A stretch of DNA of 64,000 bases, from positions 7,804 through 71,803 of the forward strand of contig JBBDWV010000052.1 of assembly GCA_040902655.1 (NCBI GenBank). Direction: 5' to 3'. The stretch comes from Mycobacteriales bacterium (lineage in GTDB: Bacteria > Actinomycetota > Actinomycetes > Mycobacteriales > SCTD01). The translations under genes were made by a program, and so were the position numbers. Below the pieces are notes generated by a model that worked only from the letters and a program-made list of their open reading frames with translations, did not search any database and was not told where the DNA came from. Shown here piece after piece: positions 7,661 through 16,270 of the stretch (position 1 is the first letter of the stretch; the number at the start of each line of letters is the position of its first letter).

Positions 7661-10384
7661 ATGGAGCCCGGTGTTCCCTTCGCGCTCCTCGGCGCGGTGG
7701 TGCTGCTCGCCGTCGCCGCGTGGACCGGCCTGGCCGCCACCGCTGTGGTCGCTGCCGGCCGGGGCAGTCGCGCGGCGGCGGGCCTCGTGCTCGTCGGCGG
7801 CCTGGTGCTGGCGGCCGTGGAGACCGTCACCGGTACGACGTTCGGCAGCCAGGCCTCCGACCTGCTGCTGACTGCCCGCACCGCCGGGCTGCTGCTCGTC
7901 GCGGCCGGGCTGTGGTCCGGTGCGCTCGCCCGCCGCCAGGCGTCGCCCGACCCGGCTCCGACCGGCCCGGCTCCGACCGACGGGACGCTGCCCGGGGTCG
8001 TCGTTCCCCTGGCAGGTGCTCCCGCGCCGGCTGCGCTGGCCGCGGTAGCGGCTCTGGTCGCGGCGTTGGCGGCGGTACGCGCCCGCCGCGACGGTCCGGG
8101 GCTGCTCCTCGCCGGCGGGCTGCTGCTGGCCGGTGCGGCTGCCGCCGCCGCCCCGTGGGCCGACCGTGCGGACGGCGCGCTGGCCGTGCTGCTCCTGCGC
8201 CTGGCCGGGGCCCTGCTGCTGCTGGGTGGGCTGGTCGCGCTCTCGCGGTCCAGCCTGCTCGGCAAGGTCGTCGCTGCCATCCTGGCCGGTGTGCTGCTGA
8301 TGGCCACGGCCGCCGTCGGGGTGGTCGGGTCGGTCGTCGCCCGGGCGGCGGACCAGGAGCAGGCCGCCCTGCTCACCGACGCCGCGCAGGGCCGGCTGGA
8401 CCTGCTCGAGCAGAACCTCACGAACGTGCAGAACGACGCGAGCGCGGCTGCCCGGACCTGCGCCCAGAGCCCGGCCAGCTGCGCCGCCGGCTTCGACCTG
8501 CTGGCCGGCACCGGCGTACCGACCTTCGCCGCCCGCATCTCCGCCGCGGGACCGACGATCCTCGGCGGGCGTGCCCCGCTCGCGCCGGTCGAGGCGCTGG
8601 CCCTGGCCGGCGGGCCCGTGGTCCAGCGGGCGCTGGCCGGCGGAGCGAACGCCGTGCGCGCCGAGAACGGGCTGCCCGCCAAGATCCGGCTGCTCGGCGA
8701 CCCGCAGTCGCTGGCGCTCGTGGTCGTCGTGCCGCAGGACCGGCCGACCCCGACGTCGCCGGCTCCCTCCGCGCTGGTCTTCGGCGTACGCCTGGACGAC
8801 AGCTACGTCGGACGGGACTCCGAGGCGGCCGGCTTCGGCTTCTCGCTGCTGGTGGACGGCAACGTCGTGGCCTCCAACCGCAGCCAGGAGCAGCGGGTGC
8901 TGATCGAGCGGATCGCCGCGCAGGCCCGGGTCGCCTCCGACGCGCCGTCCACCGGCCGGACGGTCCCGGCCGCAGGCGACGCGCCGACGGTGCACTTCCG
9001 CTCTGTCACCGGTCTGGACGGCACTCCGGTCGGGACGCTTGCGCTGTCCCGGGACGCCGACATTGCGCTGGGCTCCCAGCGCAACGCGCTGCGGGTACTG
9101 CTGCTGACGGCTCTGGTCACCACCGGGCTGGTCGGCGGGCTGGCCCTGCTGCTCGGCCGGCGCACCGTCGACCCGCTGCGCCGGCTGACCGCCGCCGCCT
9201 CCCGGGTCGCCGCCGGCGATCTGTCGGTCACCACCGGCAGTGCCGGCCCCGACGAGGTCGGCACCCTGTCCCGCACATTCGACGCCATGACCGGCTCCGT
9301 CGCCCGGCTCAACGGCGACCTGCGCGCGGCGGCCGGCCGGCTCGAGACCGTGCTCGCGTCGATGTCGGACGGTCTGGTGGCCACCGACGCCGGCGGCCGG
9401 GTCACCAGCATCAACCCGGCCGCGCTGGCCATGGCCGGGCTGTCGGAGGCGTCGCAGGCGCTCGGGCGGCCGCTGGCCGAGGTGGTGGACGTCCGGGTCG
9501 GTGGCGCACCGCTGGTCCTCGACCGGCCGGACCCGACCGACCGGCGCCGGCCCGACGTCGACGCCGAGGTGCGGCCGGCGGCGGGGAACCCGGTGCCCGT
9601 ACGCGCCTCGCTGGCACCGCTGGACGACGGCGAGGGGGTCGTGCTCGTCCTGCGCGACACGACCCGGGAGCGCGAGGTCGAGCGGATGAAGACCGAGTTC
9701 CTGTCCAACGTCAGCCATGAGCTGCGGACGCCACTGACCCCGATCCGCGGCTACGCCGACCTCCTGATGACTCGCCGCGGGCTCCCGGCGGACAAGGTCG
9801 CCGCCTTCGCCACCACCATCGTGGCCGAGAGCCTGAAGATGAACCGTGTCGTGGACCTGCTGGTCGACGTGGCCGCCATCGAGGCCGGCCGGGTGACTGT
9901 CACGCCGCGGGCCGTGCCGCCGGCCGAGCTGGTCGACGGGCGGCTGGCGCACTGGCGGGACCGGGTGCCCGAGCGGGCGGGCGACCTGCGCCGGCGGGTC
10001 GCCGCCCGGCTGCCCGCGGTGCAGGTCGACCCCGACTGGCTCGGCAAGGCGCTCGACGAGCTGATCGACAACGCGGTGAAGTACACACCGGCCGGTACGC
10101 CGATCACGCTGGTCGCCGGCCTGGCCCCGGCCGGCGACCGGGTGCGGGTGGCCGTGCGCGACGCCGGCCCCGGCATCGCCGCGGCCGATCAGGACTCGAT
10201 GTTCCTGTCCTTCGAGCAGGTCGACGGCTCGGCCACCCGGCGGGTCGGCGGTCTGGGGCTGGGGCTGTCGTTCGTCCGCCGGCTGGCCGAGGAGGTCGGC
10301 TGGCCGCTGAGCGTCAGCTCCACACTCGGCAAGGGTGCGGAGTTCGCCCTGGACCTCCCGCTGGTCGACCGCACCAGGACGTGA
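7661..10384 (+). CDS. Membrane sensor histidine kinase (HAMP-PAS-HisKA-HATPase)
   Basis: 907 residues. The first ~200 hold several hydrophobic helices. A further helix starts an extracytoplasmic sensing region (about 210-475), closed by another helix ending in GGLALLLGRRTVDPLRRL. HAMP follows (about 500-550), then PAS (RLETVLASMSDGLVATDAGG onward). HisKA has NVSHELRTPLTPIRG with phospho-acceptor H686. The HATPase has N-box DELIDNAVKYTP, G1 DAGPGI, F-box SFEQVD and G2 GGLGLGLSFVRR. It autophosphorylates and hands phosphate to a response regulator, but no regulator gene is adjacent, so it is an orphan. The signal is unknown. Confidence 0.92.
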   Translation: MEPGVPFALLGAVVLLAVAAWTGLAATAVVAAGRGSRAAAGLVLVGGLVLAAVETVTGTTFGSQASDLLLTARTAGLLLVAAGLWSGALARRQASPDPAPTGPAPTDGTLPGVVVPLAGAPAPAALAAVAALVAALAAVRARRDGPGLLLAGGLLLAGAAAAAAPWADRADGALAVLLLRLAGALLLLGGLVALSRSSLLGKVVAAILAGVLLMATAAVGVVGSVVARAADQEQAALLTDAAQGRLDLLEQNLTNVQNDASAAARTCAQSPASCAAGFDLLAGTGVPTFAARISAAGPTILGGRAPLAPVEALALAGGPVVQRALAGGANAVRAENGLPAKIRLLGDPQSLALVVVVPQDRPTPTSPAPSALVFGVRLDDSYVGRDSEAAGFGFSLLVDGNVVASNRSQEQRVLIERIAAQARVASDAPSTGRTVPAAGDAPTVHFRSVTGLDGTPVGTLALSRDADIALGSQRNALRVLLLTALVTTGLVGGLALLLGRRTVDPLRRLTAAASRVAAGDLSVTTGSAGPDEVGTLSRTFDAMTGSVARLNGDLRAAAGRLETVLASMSDGLVATDAGGRVTSINPAALAMAGLSEASQALGRPLAEVVDVRVGGAPLVLDRPDPTDRRRPDVDAEVRPAAGNPVPVRASLAPLDDGEGVVLVLRDTTREREVERMKTEFLSNVSHELRTPLTPIRGYADLLMTRRGLPADKVAAFATTIVAESLKMNRVVDLLVDVAAIEAGRVTVTPRAVPPAELVDGRLAHWRDRVPERAGDLRRRVAARLPAVQVDPDWLGKALDELIDNAVKYTPAGTPITLVAGLAPAGDRVRVAVRDAGPGIAAADQDSMFLSFEQVDGSATRRVGGLGLGLSFVRRLAEEVGWPLSVSSTLGKGAEFALDLPLVDRTRT

Positions 10385-10403
10385 CCCGCTCGTAGGTCCC
10401 CAG

Positions 10404-10434
10404 CCACCTCACCCGGTCGGACAGGCGCAGGTGG
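10404..10434. terminator. Weak hairpin between convergent genes
   Basis: CCACCT (10404-10409) and AGGTGG (10429-10434) can pair across a 19-nt loop in the 52-bp gap between the kinase stop and the stop of the opposing gene. It is placed where a bidirectional terminator is expected. The stem is short and there is no T-run. Confidence 0.3.
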
Positions 10435-10436
10435 TG

Positions 10437-10958
10437 TCAGTCCTCGAGGGTGGCCAGCAGCGCCGCGGCCAGGGTCGGCGCCAGATCGCTGCCGGTCACC
10501 CGCTCGTCCTGCTCGGGTTCCGCGCCGCGCAGCCGGAGCACACAGGCCGACCCGCCACCGCGGACGACCCCGACGACCATCCGTACGTCGCGCCGCGCGG
10601 GGTGCTCGGCGGCCAGCGCGGCCGGGTCCTCGGCCTGTGCGACGGCCGCCTCGGCCGCGGGCGGCAGGACGACCACCTCGTGCGCGAGGACGACCCCCAG
10701 CACCTCCTCGCCGAAGACCATGGCGGCCAGCTGCGCGTCCAGCGGGCCCTCGCCGAGCGGCTCCTGCGCGATGGGGGTGAGCGAGGCGGGGCCTCCGGCG
10801 ACCAGCCCCATCGTGCTGGCCAGCTGCGGCTCGGCGCGCAGCAGCTGCTCGGTCTGCACGAGCGCGAACAGCTGCGGCGGCTGGTCCCAGCCGGCTTCGG
10901 CCACGTGCCCCTCGACCTCGCCGACGACGGACTGCAGGGGGCTGGCCAACGGATCCAT
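10437..10958 (-). CDS. PPA1309 family protein
   Basis: About 173 residues from the ATG at 10958 (MDPLASPLQSVVGEVEGH). A GGAGG nine bases upstream decides this start over an ATG nine bases earlier at 10967. The soluble alpha/beta-looking chain with FALVQTEQLLRAEP and DVRMVVGVVRGGGSACVLRL resembles the PPA1309 family, which is almost always divergent from a UPF0182 gene in actinobacteria, as here. The molecular function is unknown. Confidence 0.82.
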   Translation of the reverse strand: MDPLASPLQSVVGEVEGHVAEAGWDQPPQLFALVQTEQLLRAEPQLASTMGLVAGGPASLTPIAQEPLGEGPLDAQLAAMVFGEEVLGVVLAHEVVVLPPAAEAAVAQAEDPAALAAEHPARRDVRMVVGVVRGGGSACVLRLRGAEPEQDERVTGSDLAPTLAAALLATLED

Positions 10959-11054
10959 GTCCGCCATCCTCCCCGCCCCCCGCCGCTGCGAGGAACCCGG
11001 CGCGGTGTGGAAGGGTTGCGCGGTCACCCCCCCCACGACGAGGAGGCGCCCAGC

Positions 11055-14000
11055 GTGGCCGTCCGCACCCCCGGAGCGGGCCTGCCTGCCCGCCCGCGCC
11101 TGCTCGGACCCGTACTCGCCGTCCTGGCGGTGATCCTGCTGTTCGGTGGCGTCGCGATCTCGCTCTACACCGACCTGCTGTGGTTCTCCAGCGTCGGTTA
11201 CCGCCGGGTCTTCAGCACCCTTTTGACCACGCGGCTGATGCTGTTCGTCGGCTTCGGTCTGCTCATGGCGCTGATCGTCGGCAGCAACGTGCTGCTGGCC
11301 TACCGGGTGCGCCCACCGTTTCGCCCGATGTCGCTCGAGCAGCAGAACCTCGAGCGCTACCGGCTGGCGGTCGAGCCGTTCCTGACCCCGGCGCTGCTGC
11401 TCGGCAGCAGCGTCTTCGGGCTGTTCGCCGGGCTGTCCGCGGCCGCTCGCTGGCAGACCTGGCTGCTCTGGCGCAACGGCACGAGCTTCGGCCAGGCCGA
11501 CCCGCAGTTCGACCGGGACATCTCCTACTTCGCCTTCACCTATCCGTTCCAGCGCTTCGTGCTCGGTTTCCTGCTGACCGCCTTCGTGCTGGCCCTGCTG
11601 ACCGCCGCGGCGACCCACTACCTGTTCGGCGGCGTGCGACTGCAGACGGTGGGGGAGAAGGTCAGCCCCGCCGCCCGCGCCCACCTGTCGGTGCTGGTCG
11701 GTGTCATCGTGCTGCTCAAGGCCTACGCCTACTACCTCGACCGGTTCGGTCTGGCCTTCTCGACCCGCGGCTATGTGGAGGGCGCGGGCTTCACCGATGT
11801 GCACGCGGTGCTGCCGGCCAAGAACATCCTGATCGGCATCGCGCTCATCTGCGCGCTGCTGTTCTTCGCCAACATCGTCGTGCGCAACATCCTGCTGCCG
11901 GCCGGCGCGCTCGGGCTGCTCGTCGTCTCGGCCGTCGTCATCGGCGGCATCTACCCGGCCTACACCCAGCAGTTCCGGGTCAACCCGAACGAGATCCAGC
12001 GCGAGGCACCGTTCATCGAGCGCAACATCGAGGCGACGCGGGCGGCGTACGGCATCGACGACACCGAGGTGGTGGATTACAAGGCCTCGCAGGACGTCTC
12101 CCCGGACGAGCTGCGCGCGCAGGCCTCGCAGGTCGACAGCGCCCGCCTGCTCGACCCGAACCGGCTGGCCCCGACCTACGAGCAGCTGCAGCGGCTGACC
12201 TTCTACTTCGGCGTCAACGACCAGCTCGACATCGACCGCTACGAGGTGGACGGCGAGCAGCAGGCGTACGTCCTGGCGGCGCGCGAGGTCGACATCAGCA
12301 ACCTGGCGCGGGCGCAGCGCAGCTGGATCAACGAGCGGCTCGTCTACACGCACGGCAACGGGCTGATCGCCGCACCGGCCGACGTCGTCGACGCCGAAGG
12401 GCGGCCGCTGTTCGTCGAATCCGACGACCCGGAGGGGCCGATCAGGCTGGACCAGGCCCGGCTGTACTTCGGCGAGCTGTCACCGAGCTACTCCATCGTC
12501 AACACCGAGCAGGCGGAGATCGACGGGCCGCTCGGCCTGACCCGCGGGCAGTCCGACGAGCAGGTCGAGGGGCAGGCGACGTTCAACTACGACGGCAAGG
12601 GCGGAGTGCAGCTGAGCCACCTGGGCCGCAAGCTCGCGTACGCACTGAAGTACCGCGAGCCGAACCTGCTGCTGTCGGACGCGATCCAGGACGACAGCCG
12701 GCTGATGTACACCCGCGAGCCACGTGACCGGGTCGAGAAGGTGGCGCCGTTCCTCGAGCTGGACGCCGACCCGTACCCCGCCGCGGTCGACGGGCGGATC
12801 GTGTGGATCGTCGACGGATACACCACGAGCAGCGGCTATCCGTACTCCCAGAGCACCAACTTCGGTGACGCGGTCATCGACAGCCAGAGCCGCGGACTGG
12901 CCGTGCAGCGGCGGGTCAACTACATCCGCAACTCGGTGAAGGCGACGGTGGACGCCTACGACGGGACGGTGACGCTCTATCAGTTCGGCGACGCCGACCC
13001 GGTCCTCGACACCTGGAACAAGGCCTTCGGCGGTGACCTGGTCCGGCCGGACAGCGAGATCAGCGACGAGTTGCGGGCGCACTTCCGCTATCCGGAGGAC
13101 CTGTTCAAGGTGCAGCGGGAGCTGCTCACGCAGTACCACGTCACCGACGCGCAGGAGTTCTTCACCCGTGAGGACTTCTGGGAGATCCCGGCGGATCCGG
13201 CGGAGGCGGTCAACAACGCTGCGGGCGGTGCGGTGCCGGCGCAGCCCGCTCCGGCAGCGGGGCCGGCGATCGACGCGGCCGCGCTGTCCGGCCCTCCGCA
13301 GCCGCCGTTCTACTCGCTGCTGGAGTTCCCCGGGGAGCCGGCCGGCGCCCAGTTCCGGCTGTCGACGTCCTTCACCGGGCTCAACCGGCCGAACCTCGCT
13401 GCCTTCGCCTCGGTGTCCTCCGATCCCGGGACCTACGGGAAGATCCAGGTGCTGCAGCTGCCGCGGAGCAACCCGCCGAACGGGCCCGGCCAGGTGGCGA
13501 ACCAGTTCCTGTCCGAGCAGGTCGTCGCCGAGTCGCTGTTCCCGTTCCGGCAGAACCGCGCCGAGGTCACCTTCGGCAACCTGCTGACCCTGCCGGCCGG
13601 CCAGGGGCTGCTCTACGTCCAGCCGGTGTTCGTGCGCGCCCAGGGCGGCGAGAGCTTCCCGACCCTGCAGCGGGTGCTGGTCAGCTACGGCAACGAGGTG
13701 GCCGCGAACACCACCCTGGCCCGGTCGCTCGCCGACCTGTTCGGTGCTGCCGCGCCGCCGGACTCGCCCGCACCCCAGCCGTCCGGACCGGCGTCCCCGG
13801 CGCCGGCTCCCGCCCCCGTCGCCGGTGATGTGGCGTCGCTGATCGCCGAGGCCGACGCGGCCTTCCGGCAGGGTCAGGACGCGCTGAAGCGGGGGGACTT
13901 CGCGGCGTACGGTGCGGCGCAGGACCGGCTGCGTGCCGCGCTCGACCGGCTCGCGTCGACCGCCGGCGGCGGCTCGCCCCGGCCGACGCCCTCCGGCTGA
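11055..14000 (+). CDS. UPF0182 family multi-pass membrane protein
   Basis: 981 residues from GTG at 11055, with AGGAGG eight bases upstream; the open frame before this is not coding. About seven transmembrane helices fill the first ~290 residues (for example LLGPVLAVLAVILLFGGVAI and WFSSVGYRRVF). A large extracytoplasmic domain follows with conserved stretches such as FYFGVNDQLDIDRYEVDG and YTTSSGYPYS. The end is a Pro/Ala-rich linker and a short helical region. UPF0182 (COG1615) is widespread in actinobacteria and its function is unknown. The start is 96 bp from the divergent PPA1309 gene. Confidence 0.92.
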   Translation: MAVRTPGAGLPARPRLLGPVLAVLAVILLFGGVAISLYTDLLWFSSVGYRRVFSTLLTTRLMLFVGFGLLMALIVGSNVLLAYRVRPPFRPMSLEQQNLERYRLAVEPFLTPALLLGSSVFGLFAGLSAAARWQTWLLWRNGTSFGQADPQFDRDISYFAFTYPFQRFVLGFLLTAFVLALLTAAATHYLFGGVRLQTVGEKVSPAARAHLSVLVGVIVLLKAYAYYLDRFGLAFSTRGYVEGAGFTDVHAVLPAKNILIGIALICALLFFANIVVRNILLPAGALGLLVVSAVVIGGIYPAYTQQFRVNPNEIQREAPFIERNIEATRAAYGIDDTEVVDYKASQDVSPDELRAQASQVDSARLLDPNRLAPTYEQLQRLTFYFGVNDQLDIDRYEVDGEQQAYVLAAREVDISNLARAQRSWINERLVYTHGNGLIAAPADVVDAEGRPLFVESDDPEGPIRLDQARLYFGELSPSYSIVNTEQAEIDGPLGLTRGQSDEQVEGQATFNYDGKGGVQLSHLGRKLAYALKYREPNLLLSDAIQDDSRLMYTREPRDRVEKVAPFLELDADPYPAAVDGRIVWIVDGYTTSSGYPYSQSTNFGDAVIDSQSRGLAVQRRVNYIRNSVKATVDAYDGTVTLYQFGDADPVLDTWNKAFGGDLVRPDSEISDELRAHFRYPEDLFKVQRELLTQYHVTDAQEFFTREDFWEIPADPAEAVNNAAGGAVPAQPAPAAGPAIDAAALSGPPQPPFYSLLEFPGEPAGAQFRLSTSFTGLNRPNLAAFASVSSDPGTYGKIQVLQLPRSNPPNGPGQVANQFLSEQVVAESLFPFRQNRAEVTFGNLLTLPAGQGLLYVQPVFVRAQGGESFPTLQRVLVSYGNEVAANTTLARSLADLFGAAAPPDSPAPQPSGPASPAPAPAPVAGDVASLIAEADAAFRQGQDALKRGDFAAYGAAQDRLRAALDRLASTAGGGSPRPTPSG

Positions 14001-14029
14001 CCGCGTGCCGCCCCGCGTTCAGCCGTGTT

Positions 14030-14099
14030 CCTTGATCAACGCCGGACTTGCCCACTTTTTCGGCGGCGGAAATCGGAGGAAGTCCGGCGTTGATCAAGG
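14030..14099. repeat. Perfect 20-bp-arm palindrome, TTGATCAACGCCGG family, copy 2
   Basis: CCTTGATCAACGCCGGACTT (14030-14049) is matched exactly by its reverse complement at 14080-14099, with a 30-nt spacer containing a T5 run. The core is shared with the decayed copy at 2125-2188. The element lies in the gap between two convergent genes (UPF0182 and ArsC-like). It could serve as a terminator, but the shared core argues for a dispersed REP/MITE-like repeat. No transposase or target duplication is visible. Confidence 0.85.
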
Positions 14100-14124
14100 G
14101 GAGTGTCGCCGGGCCCGAGGCCGT

Positions 14125-14472
14125 TCACGGGTCGAGCAGCTCGAGCAGCCGCTCTGGTGGCCGGGCGACCACTGCCCGGTCCCCGCGTACGATCACCGGC
14201 CGCTCGATCAGCCGCGGATGGCATACGAGCGCGTCCAGCAGCTCGGCCCGGCTCGCCGCCTCCAGGCCTTCGTACTCCGGCTCGCTGGTCCTGATCAGCA
14301 CGCGCGGGTCGTCCGTGCCCAGCCGGGCGAGCATCGCCTCGATCGCCTCGCGGGTGGGCGGGGCGTCGAGGTAGAGCACCCGTGTGGGCGTGATCCCGCG
14401 CTCCGCCAGCAGCTGTTCGGCGCCGCGGCTCTTGCTGCAGCGCGGGTTGGTCCAGATCGTCCAGTCGCTCAT
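14125..14472 (-). CDS. ArsC/Spx-type thioredoxin-fold protein, arsenate reductase-like
   Basis: 115 residues from ATG at 14472. MSDWTIWTNPRCSKSRGAEQ carries the ArsC-type nucleophile motif CxxS (C12), and the family pattern of YLDAPPTREAIEAML and RPVIVRGDRAVVARPPERLL near the end matches glutaredoxin-dependent ArsC (ArsC1) proteins. These reduce arsenate or act as YffB/Spx-like proteins. There are no arsenic-resistance genes nearby, so real arsenate reduction is uncertain. The frame could start upstream but that would run over the tRNA promoter. Confidence 0.85.
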   Translation of the reverse strand: MSDWTIWTNPRCSKSRGAEQLLAERGITPTRVLYLDAPPTREAIEAMLARLGTDDPRVLIRTSEPEYEGLEAASRAELLDALVCHPRLIERPVIVRGDRAVVARPPERLLELLDP

Positions 14473-14481
14473 GGCATGAGT

Positions 14482-14511
14482 TTGCAACGGCCGCAGCGGG
14501 TCACGTAAGGT
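14482..14511 (+). promoter_or_regulatory. Promoter of the initiator tRNA
   Basis: TTGCAA at 14482-14487 and TAAGGT at 14506-14511 are separated by 18 bp, and transcription would begin about five bases before the tRNA 5' end. The -35 lies just upstream of the divergent ArsC-like gene start. Confidence 0.65.
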
Positions 14512-14522
14512 GGTGTCGCCGA

Positions 14523-14596
14523 CGCGGGGTGGAGCAGCTCGGTAGCTCGCTGGGCTCATAACCCAGAGGTCGCAGGTTCAAATCCTGCCCCCGCTA
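14523..14596 (+). tRNA. Initiator tRNA-fMet (CAT anticodon)
   Basis: 74 nt with complete cloverleaf: acceptor CGCGGGG/CCCCGCT, D-arm GAGC/GCTC, anticodon arm CTGGG-CTCATAA-CCCAG and T-arm GCAGG-TTCAAAT-CCTGC. The unpaired first position (C1 against U72) and the three consecutive G-C pairs in the anticodon stem are the marks of an initiator tRNA. The 3' CCA is not encoded (ACAG follows). Confidence 0.96.
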
Positions 14597-14611
14597 CAGA
14601 AGAAGTGCAGG

Positions 14612-14651
14612 TCAGGGGCCTGATCTCCGGAGAAGGAGGTCAGGCCCCTGA
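14612..14651 (+). terminator. Terminator hairpin after tRNA-fMet
   Basis: TCAGGGGCCTGA (14612-14623) pairs with TCAGGCCCCTGA (14640-14651), with TCTCC/GGAGA pairing inside the loop, followed by TCGTTT. It sits 16 bases after the tRNA. Confidence 0.75.
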
Positions 14652-14840
14652 TCGTTTGTACGAGCCGCCGTTGCCGAGGCGCCGGGGGTCGTCGGCGCTG
14701 GGCCATCGCCGAGTTTCGTGGGATGGGCACGGCAGGCCGCTACTGCCGCCGATCTCCGGCGGCCTGCCCTGCGGGTGCGCACCACGGGGGCGGGTAGGCA
14801 AACCTGGGACCCGCCGTACAGGACCACGAAGGAGGACGAC

Positions 14841-15071
14841 ATGAGCAACACCGAGACCGGCAACGTCACCGGCGTCGCCGACAAGGACTACAACATCCTG
14901 TGGTGCACTGAGCAGTCGCTGAGCAACGCGCTGCGGCTCGAGACCTACATCCACGATGCCGAACGCGCCGGCGACGCCGAGCTCGCCGAGTTCTTCCGCA
15001 AGGCCCAGGCCGAGAGCCGCAAGGGCGGCGAGCAGGGCAAGAAGCTGCTCCAGGCACGCCTCGGCGGCTGA
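14841..15071 (+). CDS. Small helical protein, unknown function
   Basis: 76 residues from ATG at 14841, with a strong GAAGGAGG six to seven bases upstream that fixes the start. The sequence is almost entirely helical and charged (NALRLETYIHDAERAGDAEL, then EFFRKAQAESRKGGEQGKKL) with one Cys. The pattern of two long amphipathic helices is reminiscent of a half ferritin-like bundle, but I cannot assign it. It precedes the PPC-domain gene by 10 bp and is probably co-transcribed with it. Confidence 0.75.
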   Translation: MSNTETGNVTGVADKDYNILWCTEQSLSNALRLETYIHDAERAGDAELAEFFRKAQAESRKGGEQGKKLLQARLGG

Positions 15072-15081
15072 TCGGTCGCGC

Positions 15082-15522
15082 GTGAAGGTCACCACGCTCA
15101 CCGAGGGCCCGCCTCGGCAGCACGCGCTCGTCTTCGACACAGGGAACGAGCTCGTGTCAGGGCTGACAAACTGGGCGAGCGAGCAGCGGCTCGGCGGCAG
15201 CTCGTTCACGGGCATTGGCGCGCTGTCCGAGGCGAGCCTTGGCTACTACGACCTGCAGAGCCAGGAGTACGTCGAGATCCCCGTCGTCGAGCAGGTCGAG
15301 CTGCTGGTGCTCGCCGGCGACATCACGCTCGACGGACAGGGCGGGTGGAAGGTGCACGCCCACGCCGTCTGCGGCCGGCGCGGCGGCTCCACGGTCGGCG
15401 GGCATGTCCTACGGGCCGTGGTGCGGCCGACCCTCGAGCTGGTCGTCACGACGATGCCGAGGCACCTGCAGCGCCGTCACGACGCGGCGTCCGGTCTCGC
15501 GCTCATCGACCCGGACGCCTAA
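15082..15522 (+). CDS. PPC/DUF296 (PCC) domain protein
   Basis: 146 residues from GTG at 15082. The family pattern is clear: HALVFDTGNELVSGLTNWAS, SSFTGIGALSEASLGYYDL, ELLVLAGDITLDGQGGWKVH, then AHAVCGRRGGSTVGGHVLRA and PTLELVVTTMP. DUF296/PPC domains form trimers. In plants they accompany AT-hook DNA-binding proteins, while stand-alone bacterial copies have no settled function and the conserved histidines suggest metal binding. It follows the small helical protein by 10 bp. Confidence 0.88.
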   Translation: MKVTTLTEGPPRQHALVFDTGNELVSGLTNWASEQRLGGSSFTGIGALSEASLGYYDLQSQEYVEIPVVEQVELLVLAGDITLDGQGGWKVHAHAVCGRRGGSTVGGHVLRAVVRPTLELVVTTMPRHLQRRHDAASGLALIDPDA

Positions 15523-15526
15523 CGGC

Positions 15527-15694
15527 ATGACCGCCCGCTACACCGCGATCCTGCGCCGCTACCGGCAGGCGACCGACTACCCCGCGGCGGCGCAGATCTA
15601 CCTGCGGGACAACGTGCTCCTGCGCGAGCCGTTGGCGGCTGAGCACTTCACGTCGCAGCTGCTCGGGCACAGGGCGCCGCCGCCTGCACGTTGA
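15527..15694 (+). pseudogene. Phosphoketolase (XFP) N-terminal remnant
   Basis: A 55-codon frame. LRRYRQATDYPAAAQIYLRD followed by NVLLREPLAAEHFTSQLLGH matches the N-terminal segment of xylulose-5-phosphate/fructose-6-phosphate phosphoketolases (WRAANYLSVGQIYL, then NPLLREPL, EHIKPRLLGHWG). The real enzyme has about 800 residues. Here homology stops right after LLGH, with APPPAR and a stop, so only the first tenth remains. No other phosphoketolase part is seen downstream. It is a decayed gene end, perhaps left by a deletion. Confidence 0.7.
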
Positions 15695-16270
15695 GCGGCC
15701 GGTCGAGCACCTCGACCCGGCGGACGAGTTCCCGCCTGCCGGCGGGCCCTGCTCGGTCAGGTCGGCACCGGCGCGCAGTGTCATCGTCTCGGTCAGCCGG
15801 AGCGTGCCGGCGCGCCCCGCGTCTCGGCAACGATGACAGCGGTGTCCGTCGCGTGGCCACACGAATGTCGCGCGGCCGGTTCGTGATGTGCGTGTTGCGC
15901 GCGGGGCGGACCGCCAGCGGCAGTATCTGTGCTCGCTGCTCCTGGCTCATCCCGTACGCATCCGCAGGACGCGCGCACGATGTCCGGCGTCGGCTTCGGA
16001 AGAAGTCGATGCCCTGCGCCCACAAGTGACGCAGGAAGGCCTGAGCCGTGGCGGTGCACGGCCGAACCGGCCATCACACGTGTCTCAACACGAACGACCC
16101 GGGTGACACCGCCCTCTGCGAAACCGGCTCGTCTGACTGAGTAATCCCGGGACGACATCGGAGGCCCTGCGGGGTCGTAGGAAGGTGTTCCGCTCGCCCG
16201 CCGGCCCACGGCGTCGCCAGCGCATCCCGGCCGCCGGTCTCGTCAAAGCGCCGCTCGACCCCGGCGGCCG
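15695..16270. other. 576-bp gene-free, probably degenerate stretch
   Basis: No open frame here has convincing coding character. On the minus strand around 15880-15990 a phrase reading ADAYGMSQEQRAQILPLAVR resembles the C-terminal region of aminoglycoside/choline-kinase-like phosphotransferases, but it is short and has no intact gene around it. With the phosphoketolase remnant next door, this looks like a deletion scar rather than a functional spacer. Confidence 0.4.

Noticed and set aside
7601-9952. Long minus-strand open frame opposite the histidine kinase
   Set aside because: Low-complexity Arg/Gln/Gly shadow of a gene with full HAMP-PAS-HisKA-HATPase motifs.
10437-12353. 638-codon minus-strand frame as one gene
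   Set aside because: Only the part up to 10958 is real (PPA1309-type); the rest is antisense to UPF0182.
14523-14596. Elongator tRNA-Met
   Set aside because: Mismatched 1-72 pair and three G-C pairs in the anticodon stem identify an initiator.
15527-15694. Independent small protein gene
   Set aside because: The sequence is a clear start of phosphoketolase that stops abruptly, better explained as a remnant.
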